64,000 nucleotides of DNA, from positions 40,614,520-40,678,519 of the forward strand of contig CM070625.1 of the NCBI GenBank assembly GCA_036346255.1, written 5' to 3'. Every line of letters starts with the position of its first letter. The first letter of the stretch is position 1. Origin of the DNA: Ampelocalamus luodianensis (Eukaryota; Streptophyta; Magnoliopsida; Poales; Poaceae). The notes below the pieces were generated by a model, which saw only the letters and a program-made list of their open reading frames with translations, did no database searches and was not told the DNA's origin. This document shows positions 45,871-57,569 of the stretch, piece after piece. The position numbers and the translations under genes are program-made.

Positions 45871-45932
45871 GTGAGTTCCTAGAGCCTACGCGATGCTCAT
45901 CGCGCGCTAAATTTCATTGTCTTCCTCTCTAG
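45871..45932 (+). other. Intron-like module 2 in E5 5' LTR
   Basis: CG|GTGAGTTCC donor and TTGTCTTCCTCTCTAG acceptor; 62 nt, short for a plant intron. The 3' LTR copy is 54836-54895. Confidence 0.35.
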
Positions 45933-48172
45933 TGCGATCGCTGCCTTCACCCCTCTGCCGGCGCGGGTGCTCAGTCGCCGCGTCGCCACGCCGTCTTCTC
46001 CGGCAAACCGCGACCACCCTTAGCCGGTAACCTCAGGCGACCCATTTTGGCGTCGCTGGCCAGCCCGCCTCCACTTCTCGCGGCGGCGGAGTTCGAGTCG
46101 AGCGGTAGAGCCTCTGCGTTCTTGGTGTGCTCTTCTACATTTCAGCGGCGATGGGCCCCATCTTCCTTTAGCCGAGTTCTAAATGCTAATCAACTTTAGT
46201 AATGGTCATTAGTAACTCACATGCTTAAGCTTAATTGGAAAGTTGAGGCTTGGAAAGAAGTAGTCACAGTTCTCTGTAATTGTTCTTCTCATTGTCGGTT
46301 TTTACATTTGTTGAGTAAACTGAAAATTGGTTTCATACTTGTTAAATTAGGTCTTGTTAGACTTGAAGATTTCCTTAGGAAATAACGTTTGGTAAGGAAT
46401 TATGTTAGTTAGTAATTCTAGATTTCAAAACTTACATTTGCCATGCTTGATCATAGGGATAGTTAATTTGTTCATTTTATTGTCTCTGTACTTTTGAGTT
46501 GTCGGTGCTATAAGATTTGTTGCGATAACCGCATCTTTGAAACTTGTTAGCCTTGCAAAATCTTGGTGTGATGCTTAGGGGTATGAATAGCTGAGCACCC
46601 TTAGCATCCTATCTTAGGTAGAAGGTTTTTGTTTAGCATCTCATAGTTGGATACTTGAGTGGTTAGTGTTGTCAATAGCTTTTGTAGGTTACGTAATATC
46701 GGCTAAGAATGGTTGAGTTAGAGAAACTATTTGTTTTGATATATTAACTTGATGATTGAATAATAGATGTACACACAATCACCATCAAAGTCTGTCCAAA
46801 GTTTAAATCATATAAGAGGATTAATTTTGTGGCTAACCTGGCGAATAAGTGAGTGGGTCTCTGTACCAGTTATTTGTCATTCTTTTTGTGATGGTCTAGC
46901 CTCTATGTACCAATTGGTGTTTGTGTTTGATTATTGAATTTTGCGGTGTTATTCGTTCTTATTATTTGTTATTTGTTCTATCGTTAGGCTTCGATATTTG
47001 CGGCAACCACGAGGCGATCCTGCAGCAGGTTGAGCATTACGAGCAACAGCGGCCGAAAGCGGTTTGATCATGTTTATCGATATTTTAAAAGTCTAATATT
47101 TTGTTTCAAGCGTATGTATGCATCGCTTAATCACATTAAATTGATTAGTTAAATCCGTGTTGCATATCACTGTAGACAAAATATTGACCTCTACTACTGA
47201 GCCTAGGTTATTTCTTTGTGATTAAGTGTTGGATGATCTCTAATCACTTAGTAGATCCGGTCAACTTGCTTAGACATGCTTAGCTATCGGTAGAAGCTGG
47301 CGGTTATCGACTTTAGTCGGTAACCTTGATCACAAAATTTACTATAACTACATGTTTTAGCATTTCTGCTATGTTTAATTGCAAAATTAAAAATGAAAAC
47401 AAAAATGATTTAGACTTGGGCACAATGGTAAGGCGGTGTGATCATTTGGGTATGGAAAGGTGCTAAAGTCGATTAAGGACAGGTTACTTGCGCCCGTCTT
47501 GAGCATTTGCGTGCTAACCACACTAGAGTATATGGGACCTCTCTTGACCTAGTACTTTGGCGTGTATTGGCTCAGGGTCGCGGGGGGTCGCGGGGAGGGA
47601 TGGAGGTGGGAGCATGGTAGTTGTCAGAAAAGCTTTATCTGAGTGGGTAGTTGTCTTTTCGGCTTTACCATGTAGCGTATGGGTTTCTATCCATCACGAG
47701 CGGCTCGTAGTTAATACACAATATTGGAAAAGTCTCGTAGGACTTAGTGTGCGACATACCTTCCGGACGTGTGCTTTGGCTTAAAGCGATGCGAAGTGTG
47801 GGTACATTGGTACACCTGCGAGGTTAAAACTATTCGAATAGCCTCGTCTAGGTTATGGACACGCTCGGATCGCCCCAAGAACTAGACTACAACATTTAAA
47901 TTAAAACTTGATGGGTGAGTGCGATAAGGATTAGTGCTATTGTTGAGGTGACTATTGGGATAGTCACTTCTAGGTTGTTTATCTTTCGCTTTTGTTATTA
48001 ATATCCTTCTTGTTATTTCAATCTTAAAAATGAATTGCAAACTTGCCTTCAAAGCGTATTATATTATTGCAAATGAAAATCGGCTTTATGCAAATGAAAC
48101 ATATGGCCTCCACTAAACAAGCTTTGCATGTAGCATATGAATAGGTCTGCTAGTTCACACGTCGGTCTTGCG

Positions 48173-48193
48173 GTACAAAGACAATCTTTGTAC
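48173..48193 (+). other. LTR-A hairpin (E5 5' LTR)
   Basis: GTACAAAGA, loop CAA, TCTTTGTAC. Perfect stem; repeated at 57126-57146. Confidence 0.8.
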
Positions 48194-48629
48194 TCGGTGC
48201 TTTGCTTAATGTTTTTGTTGCGAGAGGAAGAAGGTGAGCCCCAAGGGCCTCACTACGTGGTGTGTTGCCGTTTAGTGGGCGACTAGACTTGGCGGTCGGT
48301 CGGATGCCTTGTGAGTTGGAGGCACGCCGATTGGCTTTGTTTATAGCCATCTTATGGCACTTTTTGCTTCCATTTGTCGTTCTTGTTTATTTGTGTATCT
48401 TGGTCTATCGGCCTTTATGCGTAATAACTCTACTATTTGTTTATCTTCCGTTTGGTAGTGTAGTGTTTGGACTCTATGTTTGGAATGGAGTTGATGTCTA
48501 ATTTTGTACGAGGGTGTATCTTGCTTTGCAGAAGTATACATATCTAGAGATCGATTTATTTGATTTGTGATGCTAGAACCGGTGGTTGGTTAAGCATTAC
48601 AAGCCAAATAAAGCTGGGTCCTCTAAAGT

Positions 48630-48642
48630 TGGTATCGAGCCA
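48630..48642 (+). other. E5 primer-binding site, altered
   Basis: TGGTATCGAGCCA just after the LTR. The expected tRNA-iMet complement is TGGTATCAGAGCCA; one A is missing, turning TCAGAG into TCGAG. Confidence 0.8.
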
Positions 48643-49053
48643 TTACGACCGTAGTAACAAGCATAGTCGTCCTTAGGATATTTTGAAAAGTTTAATTTCA
48701 AAGTATAAAAGGGTTTATGAAAACCTAGAAATGATTCTCAGTTTACTCCTTACCTATCTTAGCCTTCTACTCTCATCTTACTCTAATTTGAGTTTAAAAT
48801 TTGGTTTCTCTCTTTCCTTTCAAAAGATAGTTACTACGGTGGAATCGGTCTTTGGGAGAACCATAGAGAATTAGTCTAATTAAAATTTGTGGGGTATAAG
48901 GGTAAGATATATGTAGTTTGCTAAGTGTCGATTTTTGTCAATTGGTTTTGTAACTTAAAAGTCTTGTGTTTGTTTTGTCTTTGTTAGTAAGTTATTTGCG
49001 ATAGGTTGTCGACTTCTTGTTTTAAGCTGTTGTGCTTGTCTTAGTGAAGCAGG
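48643..49053 (+). other. E5 untranslated leader
   Basis: AT-rich, no coding domain; resembles the E1 leader at 1-608. Confidence 0.6.
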
Positions 49054-50110
49054 ATGGCGGAGAGCAGCGTGGCGATCGGCCAGGCTGGTCATGATGAGAG
49101 CTTCCCCCTCCGACCATGGCCATGTGAGGTGCTCGCTCGGTCGGCGAAACGCATGGACGAGGCAGCATCTTGGAGGTTATTGCTAGGAATACCTCCACTC
49201 CTGCCGGTGGTGGCGGCCACGGACTCGCTGGGGACTTGCGAGTTCCTCCGATGCGTGGCGAGCCGACTTTCTCCGCTCGAGGACCCTCTCGATGCGGATG
49301 ATTGGCTCACGCATGGTTGAGCAAAAGCTCAACATAGCTCGATGTCGAGCACGGGATAAGGCACTCTTCGGCGTCCCACCGGCTCAAGGGCGCGGCACTC
49401 TCATGGTGGGAGAACTACCTCGCCATGCGAGCCCGCGGGCCATGTGGTCGCGTGGGAGGAGTTGAGATCGACTTTCGTCGGGCCCACATCCCGATGGCTG
49501 CGATGGTGAAGAAAGAAAGAATTCCTCGCGCTCAAGCAGAGGCGCAAATCTGTGACAGTGTTTATACGAGTTTAATCATCGGCTCGTTATGCTCGGGAGG
49601 TGGCCTCAGATGAGGCTAGCGAGGACAAGTTTATGGATGGCTTGTCCAGGAGGCTGCGAGCAAGCTATCTATTGTGGACTTCTCGACTTTCGGGCCTTGG
49701 TAGATAAGGCCATTGTTCTTGAGCATAAGGCAAAGCGGCTGGGTGAGTCCATAGCGCAAATGGGAGGCGCATCGATGCTGCTCACACGACCTCACTGCGT
49801 CCTCGGTGGGCGGCACCGATGGCCGTTCATTTGCTCCATCGGCGCCGAGGCCATCTGCACCGGCTCCTCGCCCACCGCGGGCGTGTTTACCACCCCGTGC
49901 GCTGCGATCGGCGACAGGCGGCCTCCGCAATCCGGCGGCGAGGTTACTTGTTTTATTGCCACAACAAGGGCCATTATGCGAATGCGCCCTCGAGTGTTGC
50001 AGCGACCCCTCGTCCTAATGGAGGGCGGGCGGCGGTAGTGGTCATCCACGACGGAAGATTGTTGAAGACCGAGTGCGGCGGCGGTCAGTCAACCACCTTT
50101 GGTGAGGAGG
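49054..50110 (+). pseudogene. gag: E5 gag, frameshifted
   Basis: Starts at the first ATG after the leader; MAESSVAIGQAGHDESFPLR opens the frame. Capsid blocks are read in alternating frames: EVIARNTSTPA equivalent near 49165-49200, LDADDWL near 49288, and LVDKAIVLEHKAKRLGE at about 49698-49745. The zinc knuckle begins with Cys-Phe at 49949-49954 in one frame and continues YCHNKGHYANA in another; a T is missing from the TTTT run, and the final Cys is lost (GCGCCC where a GCGTGCCC-type string is expected). Capsid order is as in E1. The many single-base losses argue for sequencing error as much as decay. Confidence 0.8.
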
Positions 50111-50114
50111 CTCG

Positions 50115-50480
50115 GGCGCGGATGTCGTGATGGGTACACTTCTTGTTAATTCTCGTCTGTTGCGGTATTATTTGATTACGGAGCATCGCATTCTTTTATT
50201 TCAAGATCATTTCTGCTGCTAGTGGTCTTCACTGTGTTCCTTTGGGAGTTCCTTTGCTCATCCGCTCTCGGGGTCGGAAATGAGGGCGATTCTGATGTCG
50301 GGATGTTCCTATCATAGTCAAAGGGTGGGGTTTTGGCAAACCTTATTACCTTTCGATTAGCGATGCGGATGTGATTCTTGGCATGGATTGGTTGTCCCAA
50401 CATTTGGGACGGTCGATTGTGCGGGAAGATTGTCTATCTCACTGACCCTTGAGGCGACGAGTCGGATTTCGCGCGCGGCC
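50115..50480 (+). pseudogene. pol: E5 aspartic protease with altered active site
   Basis: GTLLVNS near 50131 leads to LFDYGASHSFISRSF, with DYG at 50174-50182 instead of the family's DSG. Then frame changes and DVILGMDWLSQHLG-like codons at about 50365-50410. The DSG serine is normally conserved in this family, so the tyrosine would be expected to impair the protease, if the base calls are right. E1, E2 and E4 all keep DSG. Confidence 0.8.
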
Positions 50481-50589
50481 GAGTGCGCATCTATGTGCAT
50501 TAGAAGCGAAGCGACCTTACAAATTCGGGATGTTCCCATAGTATCGACGTTACGGATGTCTTTCTGAAGACTTGCCGGGATGCCTCGGT

Positions 50590-51200
50590 TGAGACCTTGA
50601 GTTTGTCATTGAGTTGCTGCCGTCGCCCTATCTCGGCGCCGTATCGAATGCCTCCCAATGAGCTAGAAGAATTGAAGAAGCGACTTGGTGAGCTCCAAGC
50701 AAAGGTTTCATCCGTCAGTTCATCTCCTTGGGTTGTCCGGTGATCTTTGTGAAGAAGAAGTACAAGACTTTGCGCATGTGCGTGGATTACCGTCCTCTCA
50801 ATGAGGTGACGGTGAAGAACAAATATCCTCGCCCGCATTGATGATCTGTTTGATCGGTTATTTGGAGCCAGTGTTCTCAAAGATTGATTTGAGAATGGGG
50901 TATCATCAGTCGAGGATCGGATCGAGGATATTCGAAGGCGGCTTTCACTACTCGTTATGGGTTGTCGAGTACCCGTCATGTCCTTTGGCTTAACAATGCT
51001 CGACCTTGTTCATGAACCTTATGAATTCAGTATTCATGGAGTATTTGGATAAATTTGTGGTGGTCTTTATTGATGATATTCTTATCTATTCCAAGGTGAA
51101 GCGAGCATCTTGAGCATCGAAGATTGTTTTGGGCAAATTGGGAGAACACAGTTTGTATCACAGTTCAGCAAATCGAGTTACGGTTGAAGGAAGTGGCATT
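50590..51200 (+). pseudogene. pol: E5 reverse transcriptase, heavily frameshifted
   Basis: FVIELLP near 50605, then FVKKKYKTLRMCVDYRPLNE and VTVKNKYP (about 50745-50830, the longest clean block). The IDDLFD and FSKIDLR blocks follow in shifted frames, then TTRYGL near 50945, MNLMN near 51013 and VVVFIDDILIYSK near 51060-51097 with the catalytic FIDD. Compared with E1, short strings such as CTCCAGCC (E1, 2601) appear as CTCGACC here (about 51000). Confidence 0.8.
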
Positions 51201-51269
51201 TTGGGCCATGTTCTTTCAGGTGGAGGCATAGTGTGGATCAGCAAAGTCGTGATGTTCTATCTTGGGGTC

Positions 51270-51830
51270 AGCCAAGTCGATCAGCGATGTGCGGAGTTTT
51301 CTCGGCTTAGCGGGCTATTACCGCGCTTTATCGAGAACTTCTCCAAAATCGCAAAGCCGATGTTGAATTGCTCAAGAAGGATAAGAAGTTTGTGTGGTCC
51401 TCTGCTTGCGATGAGAGCTTTCGGGAGCTCAAGCGGCGATTGACTTCAGCCCAGTCCTCACTCTTCCCGATATCCACAGAGCTTCGATATTTATTGCGTG
51501 CCTCTCGTCGGGGACTTGGATGTGTTCTTATGCGGGAAGGCAAAGCGGTTGCTTATGCATCCGGCAGTTGAGACCTCATGAGCTCAACTATCCACCCATG
51601 ATTTAGAGCTTCTTCTTGTGGTTCATGCACTCAAGATTTGGCGACATTATCGATCGGTAACAGCGTGAGGTGTATTCGATCACAAGAGCTTGAAATACTG
51701 TTCACCCGACGGATCTTAACCTCGGGCAAAGGAGATGGTTGGAATTGATCAAAGATTATGACATGGGTATTGATATCACCACAGCAAGGCCAATGTAGTT
51801 GCTGATGCACTTAGCGAAAGGTGTATTGCA
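51270..51830 (+). pseudogene. pol: E5 RT connection and RNase H
   Basis: The connection has FLGLAGYYR-type and RFIENFSKIAKPM codons (about 51295-51362), then LLKKDKKFVWSSACDESFRE and LKRRLTSAQSSL. RNase H has RRGLGCVLMREGKAVAYAS (about 51505-51560), a degraded HELNYP block near 51575, a SDHKSLKY equivalent near 51678 and the ANVVADALS region near 51790-51810. The DAS start of RNase H is altered (RAS). Confidence 0.8.
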
Positions 51831-53110
51831 ATACTCTGATGATCCAAGAGCAGCAACCTGCACTTCTTGCAGAATTTCAGCGTCTCAACTTGGGTTTGGT
51901 TGAGTATGGTTCCCTTGCTGCCTTGGTTGTGCAACCGACCTTGGTGGATCAAATCAAGGCAGCACAACAATCAGATGATGGTGTGGGTAAAATCAAGCAG
52001 AACATCAAGAATGGATCCGCCAAGTGTTTCACAGAAGATGAGCACGGTGTCGTATGGTTTGGGCAGCGGCTTGTGGTCCCAAAGGTCCCAGAGTTGCGGG
52101 ATTTGATTCTCCAGGAGGCCCATGATTAGCCTTTGTCCATCCATCCCGGGGCCACTAAAATGTACCAAGATCTGCGTCAGAGATTACGGTGGACTCGCAT
52201 GAAGCAGCGAGATTGCCGGGTTCGTTGCGGATGTGACATATGTTGTCGTGTCAAGGCGAGCATCGGCGTCGGTGGTCTTCTTGACCCTTGCCTATACGAG
52301 AATGGAAGTGGGATTACGCAGGCATGGATTTTATCAACTGTACGCCCGTACTCTGCGGGAAGGATGCATTATGGGTTATCATTGATCGATTGTGAAGGTG
52401 GCCCATTTCCTTCGGTCGCGATCGAAGATTGATGTGAATCGGCTAGCGGATCTTTACATATCCCGCATTGTGAGTGCATGGTGTGCCACGAGCGATAGTG
52501 TCGGATCGTGGTTCTCTTTTCACTTCGATTTTAGCACGATCTGCGAGGAGGCCATGGGTACCGTCTTTCGTTGGCTCGGCCTATCATCCTCGGGTGATGG
52601 TGGGGCGGGCGAGTCAACCAAGTTCTTGAAGATATGCTCGTGCTTGTGTTCTTTCCTATGGGAAGAATTGGGAGAAGTGCCTCCGCTTGCAGGTTCTCCT
52701 ACAACAACGACTTCGAGCTAGTCTCGGCATGGCACCATTTGAGGCCTTGTATGGGCGGCGTCTGGGACCGTTGAACTGGTCGGCGGGGAAAGACAATTCT
52801 TTGGCGGATTCGATCAATGAGCGGAAAGTCAAGTGCGATTGATTCGTGAGCACTTGCGCGTGCTTCGATCGAGCGAGAAGAGCTATGCGGTCGTCGTCGT
52901 CGTGGTGAGTTTCGGCCCAATGACTTTGTGTATCTCAAAGTCTCACCTTTGAAGAGCCATCGGCGTTTTGGTGTCAAGGGCAAATTGGCTCCTCGGTATG
53001 TCGGGCCTTATCGCGTCATCAAGAAAGTGGGAGCTGTTGCATACGATTGGGTTGCCAACTACACTTGAAGGGTGCATGATGTTTTCCATGTGTCACAATT
53101 GAAGAAGTGC
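51821..53110 (+). pseudogene. pol: E5 integrase, stop codon and frameshifts
   Basis: The first segment runs from the linker to LRDLILQEAHD, then a TAG at 52127-52129 where E1 has a Ser codon. SIHPGATKMYQDLRQR follows, then CDICCRVK (zinc finger). The core is in pieces: MDF near 52324, SDRG near 52500, the QTERVN region near 52600 altered, and NNDFELVSAWHHLRPC-like codons around 52705-52750. The C-terminal domain is clean: NDFVYLKVSPLKSHRRFGVK, then GKLAPRYVGPYRVI with GPY at about 53005, then VHDVFHVSQLKKCLRI. It is inactive as written. Confidence 0.85.
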
Positions 53111-53221
53111 CTCCGTATTCAGTTGAGAAACATCATTGGAAAATATCGATGTGCGAGAAAATCATCTTATCGTGGCGTCCGTTCGTATCCTCGAAGAAGG
53201 TGAGCGAGAACAAGGAACCGT

Positions 53222-53330
53222 GTGATCAAGTTCCTTAAAGTTCGGTGGTCGAACCACTCGAGGATGAAGCCACTTGGGAGCGGGAAGATCGTCTCGGCGG
53301 ATTACCCATCCTTCTTCTCGGTGATCGAAT
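53222..53330 (+). pseudogene. pol: E5 chromodomain-like pol tail
   Basis: VIKFLKVRWSNH is in frame. Then CACTCGAGGATG lacks one C relative to the E1 string CATTCCGAGGATG, and DEATWEREDRL follows in the next frame. Same tail as E1. Confidence 0.8.
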
Positions 53331-53345
53331 CTCGGTGAGATTCTG

Positions 53346-53356
53346 TAGAGGGAGAT
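53346..53356 (+). other. E5 polypurine tract
   Basis: TAGAGGGAGAT, six bases before the 3' LTR. Confidence 0.75.
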
Positions 53357-53361
53357 TTATA

Positions 53362-56300
53362 TGACCTCAACTTAGGGTTTGTATTTCAAATGTAAAATTT
53401 TGAGGAGAAATAAAAACTTTTGTTGTCTCTTCAAATCATTTGAAAGTTTCTACATTTTCCCTAGCAATTTCCATTTTCTAGAATTAAATTCTTGTGAATA
53501 GAAATTGTTGTCAGCACATTCTTAGCCTTCAAACTTGTGATCATCCCTAGGAATATTTTCCTATCATCTTGATCATCCTATCTACCTCCTGAATTATTTC
53601 ACAATTTTTAGATTTTATTTGCTATTTCAAATGGCCAAGTCAAACTAGTTGAAAATCTGGTCAAACCCTAGGTCAGCATGCTTGTGAATTTTCTGCAGAA
53701 TTTTCACTGCATAAAAGTTCTGGAAAATTTATGCAATGTTGATCTCTGTCTCAAGTAACTACCATAAAAATTTCGGAATTTTGGAGCTCAGGAGCTACCT
53801 CTAACAATTCTCCAAACTCTCTCAGACCTTTTAAAACTTCAAATCGGTATTCAGCTGTTTGTCGGGCTCGGACCGAGCCGACTCAAACTCCGACCGCACC
53901 TAAATGGCTCGGTCGCGCCAATGTCGCACCGCGCGAATCTAATCAATCGTGACCGTCCGTTGTGCATCGCCACGATCCGTTAGCGTCGCAACCGACTGTC
54001 GAATGCATACATCAATCGGCCGTCCATTTTAGATCCGGGTCGACCGCGTTCTGACGAGTCGGACCACCTAATCGCCGTGCGGTCTCGGTTGCGCCGCTTG
54101 GCTTTGTCGCGCGGCGGGCCCCACTCGTCGGTCGTCACCTACCTTTCGCATGAGTCTTGCGTGCGGCGATATCGCGCATGGTCGCCACCTCGCCTTCTTT
54201 GTTCGTCACCGCTTTCGGTTTTCGCGCGCGCATTGCCTCGGCGCATCTTCCGTGCGTGGCCATGCCTGCGGCATTAATCGCCACCATTCCTTTCACCCGG
54301 CTTATCGGTGCGTTCTTGAGCTCCTCGGTGCGGCGTCGCCTCTCGATTTCCTCCGCCCTCTTCCCTACTTAAGCTCTGCCAAAGCTCTCTTATCCTCCTT
54401 TGGACACCTAAAACCACTTCCTACCTCCATTGCCTTCCACGAGCTCAAATTGTGGTAGTCGCAATCTACAGTTCCGGTGGTGTCGCTCCGCCGTGTCGGC
54501 ACCACAACGGTGAAGATCATCCCTTATTTTCGCGTCATCGTGTTCGGATCCTATCATGGTTTCCCTCGGCTAATTTTGAGTTTCACTCGCGGGGGCCATT
54601 GAATTTTGATATCCCTCTTCTTGGCCGAAAGTTGGATCATCGTCCTCATCTCAGGTGAGTTGGTTCCTTGGGCAATTGCTCGCGCAAGCACCATCTAGTG
54701 CACTCACTCAAGCTATCTCCGTCTCTCTTTTCCCCTATTTTTGCTCAGGTTGCTCCTCTCGGTGACCCCTTGATCGCCACTGCTTGGTTCTCGTCGCCGG
54801 GCCATCTCGCGACCTCTTGAGCTCGCGTCCTGCCGGTGAGTTCCTAGAGCCTCACGATGCTCATGCGCGCTAAATTTCATTGTCTTCCTCTCTAGTGTAG
54901 TCGCACCTTGTCACCCCACACTGGCCGCGTGCTCGTCGCCGCGTCGCCACCGTGCTTCTCAGGCAAACCGCGACCACCCTTAGCTTGATAACCTCTGGCG
55001 ACCCATTTTGGCCGTCGCGCGCCCGCGCGCCACTTCCTCGCCGGCGGGAAGTTCGAGTCGAGCAGCGAGCCTCTCGTTCTTGGTGTGCTCTTCTGCATTT
55101 CAACGACGGTGGGCCCCATCTTCCTTTGCCGGAGTTCTAAATGCTAATCAACTTTAGTAATGGTCATTAGTAACTCACATGCTTAAGCTTAATTGGAAAG
55201 TTGAGGCTTGGAAAGAAGTAGTCACTGGTTCTCTGTAATTGTTCTTCTCTGTTGTCGGTTTTTACATTGTCGATGAAGCTGAAAATTGGTTTCATACTTG
55301 TTAAATTAGGTCTTGTTAGACTTGAAGATTTCCTTAGGAAGTAACGTTTGGCAAGGAATTATGTTAGTTAGTAATTCTAGATTTCAAAACTTACATTGCC
55401 ATGCTTGATCATAGGGATAGTTATTTGTTCATTTTATTGTCTCTGTACTTTTGAGTTGTCGGTGCTATAAGATTTGTTGCGATGGCGCATCTTTGAAACT
55501 TGTTAGCCTTGCAAAATCTTGGTGTGATGCTTAGGGGTATGAATAGTGAGCACCCTTAGCATCTATCTTAGGTAGAAGGTTTTGTTTAGCATCTCATAGT
55601 TGGATACTTGGTAGTTAGTGTTGTCAATAGCTTTTTGTAGGTTACATGTATCACTAAGAATGGTTGAGTTAGAGAAACTAGCTGTTTTGATATATTAACT
55701 TGATGATTGAATAATAGATGTACACACAATCACCATCAAAGTCTGTCAAAGTTTAAATCATATAAGAGGATTAATTTTGTGGTTAACTGGCGAATAAGTG
55801 AGTGGGTCTCTGTGTGATTATTTGTCATTCTTTTTGTGATGGTCTAGCCTCTGTGTACCAATTGGTGTTTGTGTTTGATTATTGAATTTTGCGGTGTTAT
55901 TCGTTCTTATTATTGTTATTTGTTCTATCGTTGAGGCCCGATATTTGCGGCAACCACGAGGCGATCCTGCTGCAGCGAGTTGAGCATTACGAGCAACGGC
56001 GGCCGGGCAAGCGGTTTGATCATGTTTATCGGTATTTTAAAGTCTAATATTTTGTTTCAAGCTGTATGTATGCATCGCTTAATCGTGTTAAATTGATTAA
56101 TTAAATCCGTGTTGCATATCCGTAGACAAAATATTGACCTCTACTACGAGCCTAGGTTATTTCTTTGTGATTAGAGTCATTTGGATGATCTCTTATCACT
56201 TAGTAGATCCGGTCAACTTGCTTAGACATGTAGCTATCGGTAGAAGCGGGTGGTTATCGACTTGATCGGTAACCTTGATCACCTAAAATTTACTATAGCT

Positions 56301-57569
56301 GTATGTTTTAGCATTTACGCTATGTTTAATTGCAAAATTAAAAATGAAAACAAAATGATTTAGACTTGGGCACAATGGTAAGGTGGTGTGATCTGTTGGG
56401 TGTGGTGGAAGGTGCAGAGTCGATTAAGGACCGAGTTACTTGCGCCACCGTCTTGAGCATTTTGCGTGCTAACCACACTAGAGTATATGGGACCTCTCTT
56501 GACCTAGTACTTTGGCGTGTATTGGCTCGGGTCGCGGGAGGTCGCGGGGAGGATGGAGGTGGGAGCATGGTAGTTGTCAGAAAAGCTTTATCTGAGTGGG
56601 TAGTTGTCTTTTCGGCTTTACCATGTAGCGTATGGGTTTCTATCCATCTGGCGGCTCGTGGATTAATACACAATATTGGAAAAAGTCTCGTAGGACTTAG
56701 TGTGCCGACATACCTTGGAAGTGTGCTTTGGCTTAAAGGCGATGCGAAGTGTGGGTACATTGGTACACCCTGCGGGTTAAAACTATTCGAATAGCCTCGT
56801 CTAGGTTATGGACACGCTCGGATCGCCCCCAAGAACTAGACTACAACATTTAAATTAAAACTTGATGGGTGGTACGAATGCGGGATTAGTGCTATTGTTG
56901 AGGTGACTATTGGGATAGTCACTTCTAGGTTGTTTATCTTTCGCTTTTGTTATTAATATCCTTCTTGTTATTTCAATCTTAAAATGAATTGCAAACTTGC
57001 CTTCAAAGCTGTATTATATTATTGCAAATGAAAATCGGCTTTATGCAAATGAAACATATGGCCTCCACTAAACAAGCTGCATGTAGCATATGAATAGGTG
57101 CGCTAGTTCACACGTCGGTCTTGCGGTACAAAGACAATCTTTGTACTCAGTGCTTTGCTTAATGTTTTTGTTGCGAGAGGAAGAAGGTGAGCCCCAAGGG
57201 CCTCATACGTGGTTGTGTTGCCGTTTCGTGGGCGACTAGACTTGGCGGTCGGTCGGATGCCTTGTGGGTTGGAGGCGCGATTGGCTTTGTTTATAGCCAT
57301 CTTATGGCACTTTGCTTCATTGTCGTTCTTGTTTATTTGTGTATCTTGGCCTATCGGCCTTTGTGCGTAATAACTCTACTATTTGTTTATCTTCCGTTTG
57401 GTAGTGTAGTGTTTGGACTCTATGTTTGGAATGGAGTTGATGTCTAATTTTGTGCAGAGGTGTGTATCTTGCTGCAGGAAGTATACATATCTAGAGATCG
57501 ATTATTTGATTTGTGATGCTAGAACCGGTGGTTGGTTAAGCATTACAAGCCAAATAAGCGAGGTCCTCA
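53362..57569 (+). repeat. E5 3' LTR (LTR-A)
   Basis: From TGACCTCAACTTAGGG to AGGTCCTCA (4208 bp). Collinear with the 5' LTR throughout; blocks such as 55141-55250 and 57001-57150 match nearly base for base, while GC-rich blocks (53860-54300, 54880-55080) differ by clustered short indels. The terminal CACA is reduced to CA. Has the same TATA-like site (54366), intron-like modules (54655-54748, 54836-54895) and hairpin (57126-57146). No gene. Confidence 0.92.
57126..57146 (+). other. LTR-A hairpin (E5 3' LTR)
   Basis: GTACAAAGA, loop CAA, TCTTTGTAC, identical to the 5' LTR copy. Confidence 0.8.

Larger units (their letters stand above)
44374..48627 (+). repeat. E5 5' LTR (LTR-A)
   Basis: From TGTAACCCC at 44374 to about GGTCCTCTAAA at 48627 (4254 bp), followed by the PBS. 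Holds a TATA-like site (45389), two intron-like modules (45688-45780, 45871-45932), the palindrome CTATTCGAATAG (47830-47841) and a hairpin (48173-48193). No gene is seen; short open frames at 44950-45640 and 47557-47784 are parts of the LTR. Confidence 0.92.
44374..57569 (+). mobile_element. E5: complete Tekay/Del-like element with two LTRs, 13.2 kb
   Basis: The only element here with both LTRs, a PBS, gag, protease, RT, RNase H, integrase, chromodomain tail and polypurine tract, all in order on the plus strand. The two LTRs are nearly the same in AT-rich parts, which points to a recent insertion. The coding region nevertheless carries dozens of small indels and a few stops. No 5-bp target duplication is found: flanks are GTGTA on the left and TCAGA on the right. 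Flanking families also differ (LTR-A-like fragment, E8 interior), so a simple insertion into one site is not supported. Confidence 0.92.
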
